A DNA stretch of 59,231 nt from Aggregatilineales bacterium (lineage in GTDB: Bacteria > Chloroflexota > Anaerolineae > Aggregatilineales > Ch27): contig JARKNX010000138.1 of NCBI GenBank assembly GCA_029976025.1, positions 1 through 59,231 on the forward strand, in the 5' to 3' direction. Positions 9,404 to 19,029 of this stretch are shown in pieces. The notes under the pieces are model-generated. The model did not search any database, was not told the DNA's origin, and was given only the letters and a program-made list of their open reading frames with translations. The translations under genes and the position numbers were made by a program. Every line of letters begins with the position of its first letter. Position 1 is the stretch's first letter.

Positions 9404-10809
9404 AACGCCACCTCCTCCCGGGCACGCTCTGGCTGGCGGGCGGGCATCCCGGCCAGGTCCTCCAGGACCAGGGCCGCCGTCCGGCTGGCCAGAGTCGTGA
9501 TCGATTCGCCGTTGTTCAGGTCAGGATAGACCTGGACGCTGTTGCTGATATACAGCCCGGCCACCGGCAGCCGGATTGGAGGGATGTCCTGCGTCGTCCC
9601 GATCGGGCGCAGCGGCTCCACGTAACGCGCCCGCTGGACCAGAAAATCGCGGATATTGGCTTCCTCATAAGCGGGGAACATGCGCCGGAAGTGCTTCATC
9701 CACTCCGCCCGCACCTGGTCATCGGACCAGCCGAGCAGCGCGCTATCCGGCGCCAGATACTTGGGCAGGTAGACGAGGTGATGCCCGCCGACATGCTCCG
9801 GGTCGATCAGGTTCGTCGTCTCCACCACAGCCGTGAACGGGATCGAGTCGTCGGTGATGTTCAGCACGTAATACGGCGTCAGCCGCTCCTTGAGGATCAG
9901 CAGCGGGCAAAGCACGCCCAGATACTCCTGCCGGCTGAGCAACTCCCGCACGGCCGCCGGCGCGCCGGGGATCAGCGAGGCCAGCAGCGGCGACTGGAGC
10001 GTGCTGATCACGGCGTCGTAAGGGACGACCTGATCGCCGATCTTCAGCCCGGTCACCCGCCCGGCGGGCGCGCCATCATCCGCGATCACGATCTCGTCAA
10101 TAGCCGTCCGGAGGCGAATATCCACCCCCAGCCGCTCGCAGGCCGCCGCCAGTGCCTCAATCAGGGTGTAGTAGCCGCCCTCCAGGTAGCACATCATCTC
10201 TTTAGAAGTGACGCCCTGGCGGGTGGCCATCATGCGCCGCAAACGGGACCAGATATAAGTAGCCGGGACATCGGCAGTTTCGCTGTCGAACTTGGCCCGC
10301 AGCAGCGGCTTCCACACCTTCTGGTAGACACCGCGCCCGCTGACCCGCACCAGCCAGTCCTCGACCGGCTGGCGATCCATCCTGTCGGCGTCGCGCTCCA
10401 GCTGGGCGTAGATGATCTGGAGGCCCAGCCGGAAGCGCTGGAAGAAGTTCAGCGGCGGGAAGAGGGCGAAGTCCACCGGCGTGTTGAACGGATAGAGCTT
10501 GCCGCCGTCGTAGAAGCCCTGTCTGGTGGCGGTGAAGTGCAGACGGTCGGCGACGCCGGTCTCGCGGATCAGCGTCTGCATCGACATGTCGCTGCTGAGG
10601 ATGGTGTGGTAGAAGCGATCTACGCGGACGCCGTCATAGGGCAAAAATGTCGCCAGCCCGCCCAGCCGGTCGCCGCGCTCGTACACGGTGATGCGCCGCC
10701 CGGCCTGCGCCAGACGGTAGGCCAGGGCCAGCCCGCCAATGCCGCCGCCAATGATGGCGATGGAAGCAGTCTCTTGATCAGGAGTTGGGGAATCAGGAGA
10801 TAAGACCAT
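9400..10809 (-). CDS. FAD-dependent oxidoreductase (UDP-galactopyranose mutase/protoporphyrinogen oxidase-like)
   Basis: 469 residues. The FAD-binding Rossmann motif is IAIIGGGIGGLALAYRL (about residues 17-33), followed by VYERGDRLGGLA and a conserved RVDRFYHTIL; the C-terminal flavin-contact region is GLYISNSVQVYPDLNNGE. This subfamily of amine-oxidase-like flavoproteins is frequent in polysaccharide loci and often annotated as a UDP-galactopyranose mutase relative. The start at 10809 has only a weak ribosome site (GGAAAAG). Overlaps the GT39 gene downstream, which suggests co-translation. Confidence 0.8.
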   Translation of the reverse strand: MVLSPDSPTPDQETASIAIIGGGIGGLALAYRLAQAGRRITVYERGDRLGGLATFLPYDGVRVDRFYHTILSSDMSMQTLIRETGVADRLHFTATRQGFYDGGKLYPFNTPVDFALFPPLNFFQRFRLGLQIIYAQLERDADRMDRQPVEDWLVRVSGRGVYQKVWKPLLRAKFDSETADVPATYIWSRLRRMMATRQGVTSKEMMCYLEGGYYTLIEALAAACERLGVDIRLRTAIDEIVIADDGAPAGRVTGLKIGDQVVPYDAVISTLQSPLLASLIPGAPAAVRELLSRQEYLGVLCPLLILKERLTPYYVLNITDDSIPFTAVVETTNLIDPEHVGGHHLVYLPKYLAPDSALLGWSDDQVRAEWMKHFRRMFPAYEEANIRDFLVQRARYVEPLRPIGTTQDIPPIRLPVAGLYISNSVQVYPDLNNGESITTLASRTAALVLEDLAGMPARQPERAREEVAL

Positions 10810-10886
10810 GTCACAATTCTTTTCCAGAACAAAACACTAAACGCTGTTTTATCGGAGCCAGATAAACCGGAGGCCATGTCCGCTCC

Positions 10887-11474
10887 TCACCGGAACAGGG
10901 CCAGAAACGTCTGCGCCAGGATGCCGATATCGCGCCGCAGGCTGGCGTGGCGGGCATATTCCAGATCGATACTCAGCTTCTCCGGCATGACCTGCTGGAT
11001 GTAGATCGTTTCCCAGTCCGGGCCGGTCAGCACCGCTTCCTCATGGCGGTAGCGGACAGAAGCCGGGCTGGTGATGCCGGGCCGCACAGAAAGCACCTCC
11101 TGCTGTTCCGGCGTATACAGCGCGACGTAACGCGGATCCTCCGGGCGCGGCCCCACCACACTCATATCGCCTTTCAGCACATTGAAGAGCTGGGGCAGCT
11201 CATCCAGCTTGGTGCGGCGCAGCACGCGCCCCACCCCGGTTACGCGGGAGTCGCCGGCGGTGGTGATGCCCGGCCCCTGCCGATCCGCGCCGGCGATCAT
11301 CGAGCGAAACTTGAACAGCCTGAAAGGCACACCACCCCGCCCGATGCGCGTCGCCCGGTAGAACACCGGGCCGGGCGACTCCAGTTTGACTGCCACGGCC
11401 AGCACCAGCAACAGGGGGGAAAGAATCACCAGCCCGGCGGCGCTGGCCAGCACGTCAAACGCGCGCTTGATCAT
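10887..11474 (-). CDS. Polyprenol-phosphate phosphoglycosyl transferase (PglC/WcaJ-C type sugar transferase)
   Basis: 195 residues, the short monotopic form. One re-entrant hydrophobic helix at 10-32 (LILSP-type break), then the basic KFRSM motif, the catalytic Asp-Glu pair (D91-E92 in RRTKLDELPQL), VVGPRPEDPR and the RPGITS segment. These enzymes put the first sugar phosphate onto undecaprenyl phosphate and so start the glycan. The start overlaps the aminotransferase stop (ATGA 11471-11474), consistent with a PglF-PglE-PglC-like trio for a diamino- or amino-deoxy-sugar. Confidence 0.92.
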   Translation of the reverse strand: MIKRAFDVLASAAGLVILSPLLLVLAVAVKLESPGPVFYRATRIGRGGVPFRLFKFRSMIAGADRQGPGITTAGDSRVTGVGRVLRRTKLDELPQLFNVLKGDMSVVGPRPEDPRYVALYTPEQQEVLSVRPGITSPASVRYRHEEAVLTGPDWETIYIQQVMPEKLSIDLEYARHASLRRDIGILAQTFLALFR

Positions 11475-12718
11475 GCACTTTTACCCTCCAGGCCGAAGAT
11501 ATCCGCCACGTCCAGCACCGCATCGATGACATCCGTGACATCCGTATCCGTCAACTGCGGGTGCAGCGGGATCGAAACCATGCGCTGGTATTCGCGGTAG
11601 GCAACGGGGAAGTCCTCCGGCTGCCAGCCGTATTTATCCCGGTAGTAGGGGTGCAGGTGCACCGGGATGAAGTGCACGCTGACGCCGATGTTACGGGCGA
11701 ACATCTCCTCGACGAAGCGATTGCGATCCACCGAGAACTTATCCAGATTCAGCCGCAGGACATAGAGATGCAGGGCATGATCCACATTGGGGCGCTCGAC
11801 CGGGATCTGGAATTCCGGCCGGGCGCCGAAAGCCTGGTTGTAGCGCTCCATAATCAGGCGGCGGCGGTTCTGCATGGCGGTGAGCTTCTCCAACTGCACC
11901 AGCCCCAGCGCGGCCTGGATATCGGTCATGTTGTACTTGAACCCGGCCTCGACTACCTCGTAGAACCACGACCCCCCGACGCCGTAGCGCTTCCAGGCGT
12001 CGCGGCTCATGCCGTGCAGGCTGAAGATACGCGCCCGCTCCACCAGCTCAGCCGAGCCGGTGAGCATACCGCCCTCGGCAGTGGTCAGGTTCTTGGTGGC
12101 GTAAAAGCTGAAAGCAGTCAGATGGCCGATAGTCCCGATTGGCTGGTCTTCATAAGAAGCCGGCAGGGCATGCGCCGCATCTTCGATCACGTAGATGCCG
12201 TGTTCTTCCGCCAGCGCCATGATCGGGTTCATATCCACCGGGTGCCCGGCATAATGCACCGGGATGATCGCCTTTGTGCGCGGGGTGATGGCCGCGGCCA
12301 CAGCGGCGGGGTCCATCGTCATGATATCCGGCTCGATATCCACCAGGACCGACGTGGCCCCCACATGCTCGATCACATGCGCCGTCGAGCAAAAAGTCAT
12401 GGTCGTGGTGATAACTTCATCCCCCGGGCCAATGCCCAGCGCGGCCAGGGCGATATGCAGCGCGCCAGTGCAGGAGTTCACGGCCAGGGCGTCCTCGGCC
12501 TGCAGCGAGGCGGCGAACTGGCGCTCGAATTCCCTGGTCTTGGGGCCGGTAGTGATCCAGCCGGAGCGCAGCGTATCAACTACGGCGGCGATCTCTTCTT
12601 CCCCGATGGCGGGTGGAGAGAAAGTCAGAAACCTGTCGCGGTACTGGCGCGGCGCACGGGGGGCTGGCTCAGTCACCAGCGGCGAAGTCGATGTAAGCGG
12701 AGTCTGTATGTCTACCAT
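11471..12718 (-). CDS. DegT/DnrJ/EryC1 family PLP-dependent sugar aminotransferase
   Basis: 415 residues from ATG 12718 (an in-frame extension to 12781 has no supporting motifs). The internal-aldimine lysine is K209 in FSFYATKNLTTAEGG; NSCTGALHIALAALG binds the PLP phosphate and EDAAHALPASY holds the Asp that contacts the pyridine nitrogen. Family members transaminate a nucleotide-linked keto-sugar, here plausibly the 4-keto product of the neighbouring 4,6-dehydratase. It lies between that dehydratase and the phosphoglycosyl transferase, the same order as in Pgl-like pathways. Confidence 0.93.
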   Translation of the reverse strand: MVDIQTPLTSTSPLVTEPAPRAPRQYRDRFLTFSPPAIGEEEIAAVVDTLRSGWITTGPKTREFERQFAASLQAEDALAVNSCTGALHIALAALGIGPGDEVITTTMTFCSTAHVIEHVGATSVLVDIEPDIMTMDPAAVAAAITPRTKAIIPVHYAGHPVDMNPIMALAEEHGIYVIEDAAHALPASYEDQPIGTIGHLTAFSFYATKNLTTAEGGMLTGSAELVERARIFSLHGMSRDAWKRYGVGGSWFYEVVEAGFKYNMTDIQAALGLVQLEKLTAMQNRRRLIMERYNQAFGARPEFQIPVERPNVDHALHLYVLRLNLDKFSVDRNRFVEEMFARNIGVSVHFIPVHLHPYYRDKYGWQPEDFPVAYREYQRMVSIPLHPQLTDTDVTDVIDAVLDVADIFGLEGKSA

Positions 12719-12837
12719 TACCTGTACCCTGCGCCTTTCCCGGTAGGGCGATCCCCCGCCGGAATATATCAACCAACTCAATATGTCTGCTGTATAAGCA
12801 CGGCTTCAAAGCTGTATAAAAACGGACAATCCGATTA

Positions 12838-14883
12838 CTACTGCACCAGTCCGTCTGCCGATTGCGATGCTTCCAGCCAGGGAGGTATGGCGGGTGTCGC
12901 TGCGGAGAGGTTCTGAGCCGCCTCCTCCACCGGGGAGGGCTGCTCCGCTTCGGGCGTCACGTCGTACGCCTGGCGGATGCATTCGCGGATGCGCGCCAGG
13001 GCGCTGGCTCCGTCATCCAGGCTGTGCTGAAGCGCCGCTTCTGGCGTGGAGGCATCCACCGAAGCGACCAGCGCCTCGACCTGCTGCAGCAGGAACTGCC
13101 CCCGGAACCGGCTTTCCTGATTGATCAACTGCACAATATGAGGATGCGCCGTAGCCACGGCGACCTCCGACTTTAACTGGAGCGTTTCGTGCAACTTCTC
13201 ACCGGGGCGCGTGCCGGTGAAGACGATCGGGATATCCTCATAGGGGCGCAGGCCGCGCAGCCGGATCATGCGCTCGGCCAGGTCTACAATGCGCACGACC
13301 TCGCCCATGCGCAGCATGTACAGATCGTTGCCGCGGGTCAGGCAGGCGGCGTGCAGGACCAGGTTGACGGCTTCGGCGATGGTCATGAAGTAGCGCGTCA
13401 TATCCTTGTGGGTGACGGTGACCGGGCCGCCCTGATCGATCTGGCGCTCGAACGTAGGCACCACGCTGCCCCGGCTGGCCAGCACATTGCCGAAGCGGAC
13501 CGACGTGAACAGCGTGCGGTGGTTATTCTCCTGAGCATAGGCGTGCATCAGCAGCTCGCCCAGCCGCTTGGTGGCCCCCATGACGCTGGAAGGATCGACG
13601 GCCTTATCGGTGGAAATCAGGACAAAGCGCTCCACCTCGTACTGGCGGGCCAGATCAGCCAGCGTGCGCGTGCCGTGAACATTGACGCGCACCCCCTCCG
13701 ATGGAAAGCTCTGCAGCATGGGGACATGCTTGTAAGCCGCGGCGTGAAAGACCACCTGCGGGCGGTAACGGATGAACAACGCCTCCAGCGTGCGGCGGTT
13801 GGTGACATCGGCCAGCAGCGGCACAATCACCGCCTGCGGGGCGCTGGCCATCAGCTCCACGCACAGATCGTGCAGGCCGCTTTCGTTGTTATCCAGCACC
13901 AGCAACCGAATCGGGTCATAGTCCAGAAGCTGGCGGCTAAGCTCGGAGCCGATGGAGCCGGCGGCGCCGGTGACCAGAATCACTTTGCGGGTGATCGGGG
14001 TCAGGTCCACCCCGGCGTGGCGATCGACGATCTTGCGGCCCAGAATATCTTCCGGGAGGACATCGCGCAGGAGGGAGACGCCGTGCTTGGCATCCATCAG
14101 GGCCAGGGTGTTGGGCACAACCTTGATGCGGGCGGGCGTGCTTTCGCAATAGGCCAGAATCTCGCGGAAGTCGGGGCCGGAGATATTGTGAATGGCGAGG
14201 ACGATCAGCTCAACGTCGTACTGCTCAACCAGGCGGGGGATATCGGCGCGCCCGCCCATGACCTGCGTGCCCTCGATGTACAGGCCGCGCTTGTCCGGGT
14301 CGTCATCGACAAACCCGATGACATGATACTTATGCTCGGCATGCCAGCGGTGCTTGAGCCGCCACACAAAGGTCTGGCCGGATTCGCCGGCGCCGACGAT
14401 CAGGACGGGCGTCATGTGGACATCGCCCTCCGGCACCTGCCCGTGCCAGAGGGTGTACCAGCGCCAGGACAGGCCGGTGACCAGCCGCGAACGATAGCGG
14501 ACCCCGACCATACCCATTATGCCCAGCATGCTGCCAACCATGATGACGCTCAGCGGCAGGGGGCGCTCCGGCGAGGCGAGGGCCAGGTTGATCGCCACCG
14601 TTGACACAGCGGCGGCGGCAGTCGAATATACCAGCAGGATCACCTCATGCCCGCTGGAACGCGCCCAGATATGGTAGTAGACGCCGAAGAGGTAGTTAAA
14701 GACGACCTGAATGCTGACGGCCAGCAGGATGAAGCCGACGCTCTGGAAGTAGACCAGGGTTGAAGTCAGCGCGCGGGCGAAGAAAGCCATCGTATAGGCG
14801 GCCCACACGATGGCGATATCAATAGCTGCCCAGGTCAGGATACGCTTGATATGGCGCGAGCCGCCAGGCGGCAAACCCTTCAT
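12838..14883 (-). CDS. Membrane-bound nucleotide-sugar 4,6-dehydratase/epimerase (PglF/WbpM/CapD type)
   Basis: 681 residues; ATG 14883 is chosen because GGGGGAGG lies about nine bases upstream, although a GTG at 14892 is open. Four N-terminal membrane helices (about 15-130) are followed by a CoA-binding-like Rossmann domain (VLIVGAGESGQTF, near 160) and the SDR domain (LVTGAAGSIGSELSRQ, near 304). The active-site stretch STDKAVDPSSVMGATKR has Met where short-chain enzymes carry Tyr, the known signature of the large UDP-GlcNAc 4,6-dehydratases. Product is probably a 4-keto-6-deoxy sugar nucleotide for the aminotransferase. Confidence 0.92.
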   Translation of the reverse strand: MKGLPPGGSRHIKRILTWAAIDIAIVWAAYTMAFFARALTSTLVYFQSVGFILLAVSIQVVFNYLFGVYYHIWARSSGHEVILLVYSTAAAAVSTVAINLALASPERPLPLSVIMVGSMLGIMGMVGVRYRSRLVTGLSWRWYTLWHGQVPEGDVHMTPVLIVGAGESGQTFVWRLKHRWHAEHKYHVIGFVDDDPDKRGLYIEGTQVMGGRADIPRLVEQYDVELIVLAIHNISGPDFREILAYCESTPARIKVVPNTLALMDAKHGVSLLRDVLPEDILGRKIVDRHAGVDLTPITRKVILVTGAAGSIGSELSRQLLDYDPIRLLVLDNNESGLHDLCVELMASAPQAVIVPLLADVTNRRTLEALFIRYRPQVVFHAAAYKHVPMLQSFPSEGVRVNVHGTRTLADLARQYEVERFVLISTDKAVDPSSVMGATKRLGELLMHAYAQENNHRTLFTSVRFGNVLASRGSVVPTFERQIDQGGPVTVTHKDMTRYFMTIAEAVNLVLHAACLTRGNDLYMLRMGEVVRIVDLAERMIRLRGLRPYEDIPIVFTGTRPGEKLHETLQLKSEVAVATAHPHIVQLINQESRFRGQFLLQQVEALVASVDASTPEAALQHSLDDGASALARIRECIRQAYDVTPEAEQPSPVEEAAQNLSAATPAIPPWLEASQSADGLVQ

Positions 14884-14984
14884 CTTCCACACCTCCCCCA
14901 GGACCTTCTACTACCAGTAAACCTGAACCGACGATACTCATTACACTGCCTGTAGCCACCGGGCTTTCACCGGCAGCAGGAGAC

Positions 14985-17180
14985 TCAGGGCGTCCCCGAT
15001 GTCTCCGAGACCGGAGTCTCCGTAACTGGTGCTTCCGGGGCAGCCGCCTCCTGATCCGCTCCCCCCTCCACCAGATAGAACATGCGAATTCGCAGCGCGC
15101 CCAGCCGCACTTCGCCGCCGTTAGCGAACGGATAGACCTGGTGAGGGATCATCGACTCATTGTTGAGCCAGGACCCGTTGCTGCTGCCCAGATCCTCAAC
15201 GTAGAAGCCATCCGAACGGCGGTGAATAGCCAGGTGGACGCGGGACACGCCCTTATCAAAGGCGTTGAAAGCATCCAGATCAACATGGGTGTCCTGAGGA
15301 GCGTCCTCGCGGTAGCGGCCCAGAGTCACCCGCCGGGAGACCATCACCGAGAGCGGCTCCTGGTGGTCCTCAACAAACAGGACCATCGCATTACGCTGCA
15401 TATCCTTTGAATTGATCTGCGGGACGGCGCGCGATTTGTTCAGACGGTCCGTCTGTCGCTCCGCCGCAGTGCGCTTCCCTTCTACAGCGGTGGCTGTGAC
15501 CGGTTCCAGCATGACAGGCAGCACCTCGCGGTGGGGCAAAGTGTCGGAGCCAGCTCCGTAGTAGTAGGGAGCGGTGTAGGTCATATCGCTGGAGCGGACC
15601 CGGTTGAGCACAACGCCGCGCACAGTCAACCCGAGCTGCCGGAACTGCTCCTTAACTTCCAGGGCGGCGTGGCGACGGGTGCGGCGGGACCGGACGACCA
15701 GCACCACCGGGGCGCCGGTTGTCGCCGCCAGGACGTAGGTATCGGCCACGCTGAGCACCGGAGGCGTATCGAAGATAATCACATCCACGGCATCCGCCCG
15801 CTCCAGCACGGTGAACCAGCGCTGCATAAAAACGGAGCCGAGCCGCTCAGCCGGGTTAGGCGGGATAGGCCCGCTGGTCATGACGCGCAGGCCGGGGACC
15901 TGAGTATCCTGAATACAGTTGGCAAACCGCTCGATAAAGGTGAGCTGCTCCGGGTCACCGCTGAGGGCGATAGAGGGGTCCACCTCCAGCAGCGAACTCA
16001 GCCCCACCTCATTCCGGAGGCCGAAAACCTCGTGCACGCGCGGGCGGCGCAGATCGGCATCGACAAGCAGGACGCGATAGTTGGCGAAAGCCAGCGTGAC
16101 CGCCAGGTTAGAGGCGGTGACGGTCTTGCCATCGGCGGCGCTGGGGCTGGTGACAATATAGAGCTGCTTCCGGTAGTTTTCGTTGGCGTAAAGAAGCCGG
16201 GTGCGCAGGGCGCGGTACTCCTCAGCAATCGGGGACGTGGTGTTCTCCAGCGTCACCAGACCGGGGTTCCGCTTGCGGAAGCCGCCGTAGCCGCCGATCT
16301 TGCCCAGGACGGGCAGGCCCAGCACCTGCAGAATATCCTCCGAAGTCTTGATGGTGTCATCCAGATATTCCAGGAACATGGTCAGGACGAGGACGGCAAT
16401 CCCACCGGCAAGGCCGCTGATGAGGGCGCTCGACCACGGATCAGGGGCCCGGGCTTTATCGGGGACAGAGGCCGGTTGTATGATATCAAGGGAGTTGATC
16501 TTGGCCTGGTAGTTGGAGATCGCGTTGCTGTAAGCGGCAATCGTGGCCGAAGTCGCGTTGATCTGCTCGATCAGGAGGTTGCGATCGTCCGTCAACTGGG
16601 TCAGCTCTCTGTCGCCCACGTTCAGGGCGATGGCCCCTTCGGCCAGCCGGGTGTTGATCTCATCCAGGCGCTCATTCATCTGGGCCAGTATGGTCTGCAG
16701 CCGGCCAATCTCCTCGCTGACAAAAGTGACCTGTTCCTGCTGCTCTGGCGTCAGGTTAGTCGGGCTGTTGAGGATCAACTGGTTAGCCAGCTCATTGGCG
16801 ATGGCCGCCGCCAGCACCGGATCGGCATTGGTGACCCGGAGCCTCAGGAGCGATGTCCCGCTGAGGACCTCCGTATCGACCATGTTAGAGATGGCGTCGG
16901 GACTCAGATCAAAGCCCCCGGCTGTGATTGTTGCCTGCAGGACTCTGGCCGTCTTGAGCAGAATCTGGTAGGTGCGGGCCAGTTGCGCGCCCGTGGTGAT
17001 TTCGCTGGAGCTGGGGTTAGGGGACTGGATGTACGTGCCGATAGACAGCATGACTTCGGCCCGGTACAGCGGCACCTGACTCTTGGCCCAGGAGTACGCA
17101 AGGCCGGCGCCGAGGACAATCCCGAGGACGAACAGCCACCAGCGCTTACGGAATAAGCGGAAATAATCCGTGATTTCCAT
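14985..17180 (-). CDS. Wzz/BY-kinase polysaccharide co-polymerase with C-terminal FHA domain
   Basis: 731 residues in four parts. (1) A Wzz chain-length domain with membrane helices near 16-36 and 250-270 flanking a coiled-coil periplasmic region. (2) A BY-kinase domain: Walker A SPSAADGKTVTASNLA (near 343), Walker A' VLLVDADLRRP, Walker B DVIIFDTPP (near 467). (3) A tyrosine cluster TYTAPYYYGAG (near 537), expected for autophosphorylation. (4) An FHA domain, about 620-697, with LGRYRED, SRVHLAI and DLGSSNGSWLNN. It should regulate glycan length and export by phosphorylation. The FHA fusion is unusual for this family. First gene of the leftward operon. Confidence 0.92.
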   Translation of the reverse strand: MEITDYFRLFRKRWWLFVLGIVLGAGLAYSWAKSQVPLYRAEVMLSIGTYIQSPNPSSSEITTGAQLARTYQILLKTARVLQATITAGGFDLSPDAISNMVDTEVLSGTSLLRLRVTNADPVLAAAIANELANQLILNSPTNLTPEQQEQVTFVSEEIGRLQTILAQMNERLDEINTRLAEGAIALNVGDRELTQLTDDRNLLIEQINATSATIAAYSNAISNYQAKINSLDIIQPASVPDKARAPDPWSSALISGLAGGIAVLVLTMFLEYLDDTIKTSEDILQVLGLPVLGKIGGYGGFRKRNPGLVTLENTTSPIAEEYRALRTRLLYANENYRKQLYIVTSPSAADGKTVTASNLAVTLAFANYRVLLVDADLRRPRVHEVFGLRNEVGLSSLLEVDPSIALSGDPEQLTFIERFANCIQDTQVPGLRVMTSGPIPPNPAERLGSVFMQRWFTVLERADAVDVIIFDTPPVLSVADTYVLAATTGAPVVLVVRSRRTRRHAALEVKEQFRQLGLTVRGVVLNRVRSSDMTYTAPYYYGAGSDTLPHREVLPVMLEPVTATAVEGKRTAAERQTDRLNKSRAVPQINSKDMQRNAMVLFVEDHQEPLSVMVSRRVTLGRYREDAPQDTHVDLDAFNAFDKGVSRVHLAIHRRSDGFYVEDLGSSNGSWLNNESMIPHQVYPFANGGEVRLGALRIRMFYLVEGGADQEAAAPEAPVTETPVSETSGTP

Positions 17181-17653
17181 AAAATAACAACCTTAACTAA
17201 AGTGAATGGCCGGTCGAATGGAATTAGACAATTAAACCGAGCAACAATTGATTATCATACTCATTCTACAATTAATATATTTCCCTTTCCTCTACTGGTC
17301 ACCAGGACACCGCCGCCGCAAGCTGTCTCGCACAGACTGCCTTACCGCAGCGGATCCGTTACCTGACAAGCGTCCGCACTGCCCGAATAGACCGAACATC
17401 CCACTGGCACAGATGCCGCCATTACCTTAACACATATTTGGCAAGCTGGCTACTGTTCTGCATACCAAAACTTGACTAGCAATGTAGTCGAATAGTCCTC
17501 ATAACACACTACCCCCCCCGATTATAAGGCAGGTAATGTGTCGCATTTATAAAAAAATTGTGAATTTTTGGCAGCGCCTTCTGATACGCGGGGGCATTAC
17601 ACCGGGTGAGCCGCTTTTTCTACCCCCAGGCGACGCCAAATTAGAACGGGGAC
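17181..17653 (-). other. 473-base AT-richer intergenic region upstream of the leftward glycan operon
   Basis: No convincing gene. The first 120 bases next to the BY-kinase are AT-rich (ATTAATATATTT) and probably hold the operon promoter, but I could not assign a clear -35/-10 pair. At 17511-17519 there is a C tract. At about 17600-17660 the arms CGGGTGAG and CTCACCCG face each other across roughly 45 bases, with GGGGG/CCCCC blocks nearby, so a structured leader or a terminator for the gene at 17654 is possible. Confidence 0.4.
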
Positions 17654-18958
17654 TCACCCGTTTCGGTCAGTTGTCAGCAGAGTCTCATCGGTACTGGCAA
17701 CACCCCCATGTAACGCCATCCGCGTTACCAGACCGCTCCACACACCCCCAACCAGCAGGAACATTAACCCGATGGCGGGGGTCATATAGCGGACGATGGA
17801 GAGTGCAATGACTGTCATCGCCCAGAAGTACAGCACACTGACCAGAACCAGGGCTGCCACCTGGCGGTGGATACCCTTTCTCCGAATGGCCAGGAACATC
17901 CCCAGGAGCAAAAGCGCCAAAAAAGGAATTTGCACCAGCAGAATCAGGGCGTCGTAGCGCGTGCTGTCGGTTGCATACCAGCTCCGAACCAGTTTGATGA
18001 GAAACAGCTTGATCACCGCCCCCGGCCGACTTTCCAACTGTTCGACCAGGTAAACCGCAATCTTACCAAAGGAGTTCAGTTCGTTGTATTGCTGGTCGTA
18101 AATATCCTGCTGGAGCACTCGCACATCGTCCGGCACATCGATTCTGCGCGCTTCAGTGGGGTCGACCGCATCCGAAAGGCCGTCCAACATGCTGGGCACG
18201 CCGCCTGTACTGAGGGGGATCACCGTCCCCGTGCCGGCCAGTGCCCAGCCCTCCCAGGGCAGCACGACAATGAGGTTGCCGAGCAGGATCAGGCCGACTA
18301 GCCCCCACCGCCAGCGAAAAGCCAGATCGCGCCGAGCCAGCCAGACGAACACGGCCACGATCACACCCATCGCAATCGCGATCGGGCGGATCAGCATGGC
18401 CAGGCCCAACAGGGTACCGCACAAGACAGCCCAACCGGCAAACAATCGCAGGTCGCCGGCGCCCAGCAGGATACGCAAAAGAAGCACTCCAAATGCGGCG
18501 TACAAAACAGTCGAGAAGAGAATCTCAGAACTGGGATACGTGGCACTATAAAGCGCCGGCGGGTAGACCGACCAGAGCACCGCGGCGCCAAACGCCGGCA
18601 GCGCTCCCCATAGCCGGCGGCTTATCACGAATATCAGCACTGCCGAGAGACCGGCGCAGACCAGCACAAAGAAGGTAAGCGGAAGGGCCGGTGTACGCCC
18701 CAGATGATACAGACCGGCAAGGATCAGGGGGAACACAGGAGGGTAGCGGAAGTTGACCAACCCTCTGCCCTCCAGCAGATCGCGTACCTGAGTCTGGTAA
18801 TCGCCCATAATGGCGGCATACGCTTCCGTACTGTCAAGCGGCCCCTGCCAGAACGACGGGGGAAAGAACACCCAGAAGACCAGTACGGCCAGCACCGCCA
18901 CCGCAAAGACCGCCAGCACACCCCAATGCGATTCCGCCAGAATTCGCGCGCGCATCAT
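17654..18958 (-). CDS. GT39-like multi-pass membrane glycosyltransferase
   Basis: 434 residues with about ten hydrophobic segments. The first external loop reads LDSTEAYAAIMGDYQTQVRDL, an acidic loop in the position of the catalytic Asp of ArnT/PMT-like enzymes; FRYPPVFPLILAGLYHLG follows, a common pattern of this superfamily. It likely uses a polyprenyl-phosphate sugar donor. It stands apart from the main operon by the 473-base gap, so it is probably separately expressed. Acceptor unknown. The ATG at 18958 lacks a strong ribosome site. Confidence 0.7.
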   Translation of the reverse strand: MMRARILAESHWGVLAVFAVAVLAVLVFWVFFPPSFWQGPLDSTEAYAAIMGDYQTQVRDLLEGRGLVNFRYPPVFPLILAGLYHLGRTPALPLTFFVLVCAGLSAVLIFVISRRLWGALPAFGAAVLWSVYPPALYSATYPSSEILFSTVLYAAFGVLLLRILLGAGDLRLFAGWAVLCGTLLGLAMLIRPIAIAMGVIVAVFVWLARRDLAFRWRWGLVGLILLGNLIVVLPWEGWALAGTGTVIPLSTGGVPSMLDGLSDAVDPTEARRIDVPDDVRVLQQDIYDQQYNELNSFGKIAVYLVEQLESRPGAVIKLFLIKLVRSWYATDSTRYDALILLVQIPFLALLLLGMFLAIRRKGIHRQVAALVLVSVLYFWAMTVIALSIVRYMTPAIGLMFLLVGGVWSGLVTRMALHGGVASTDETLLTTDRNG

Positions 18959-19029
18959 ACGCCACTACCCCGATCCATTAGTTCTCTTACCATGCCACAA
19001 ACATACATTATCATAATACCGGCCCAGCC

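Noticed and set aside
17248..17430. A 60-codon open frame in the AT-rich gap
   Set aside because: No ribosome site and no recognisable pattern.
17567..17660. Riboswitch in the 17.6-kb gap
   Set aside because: Arms and loops do not match any riboswitch consensus that I can recall; left as an unassigned structure.
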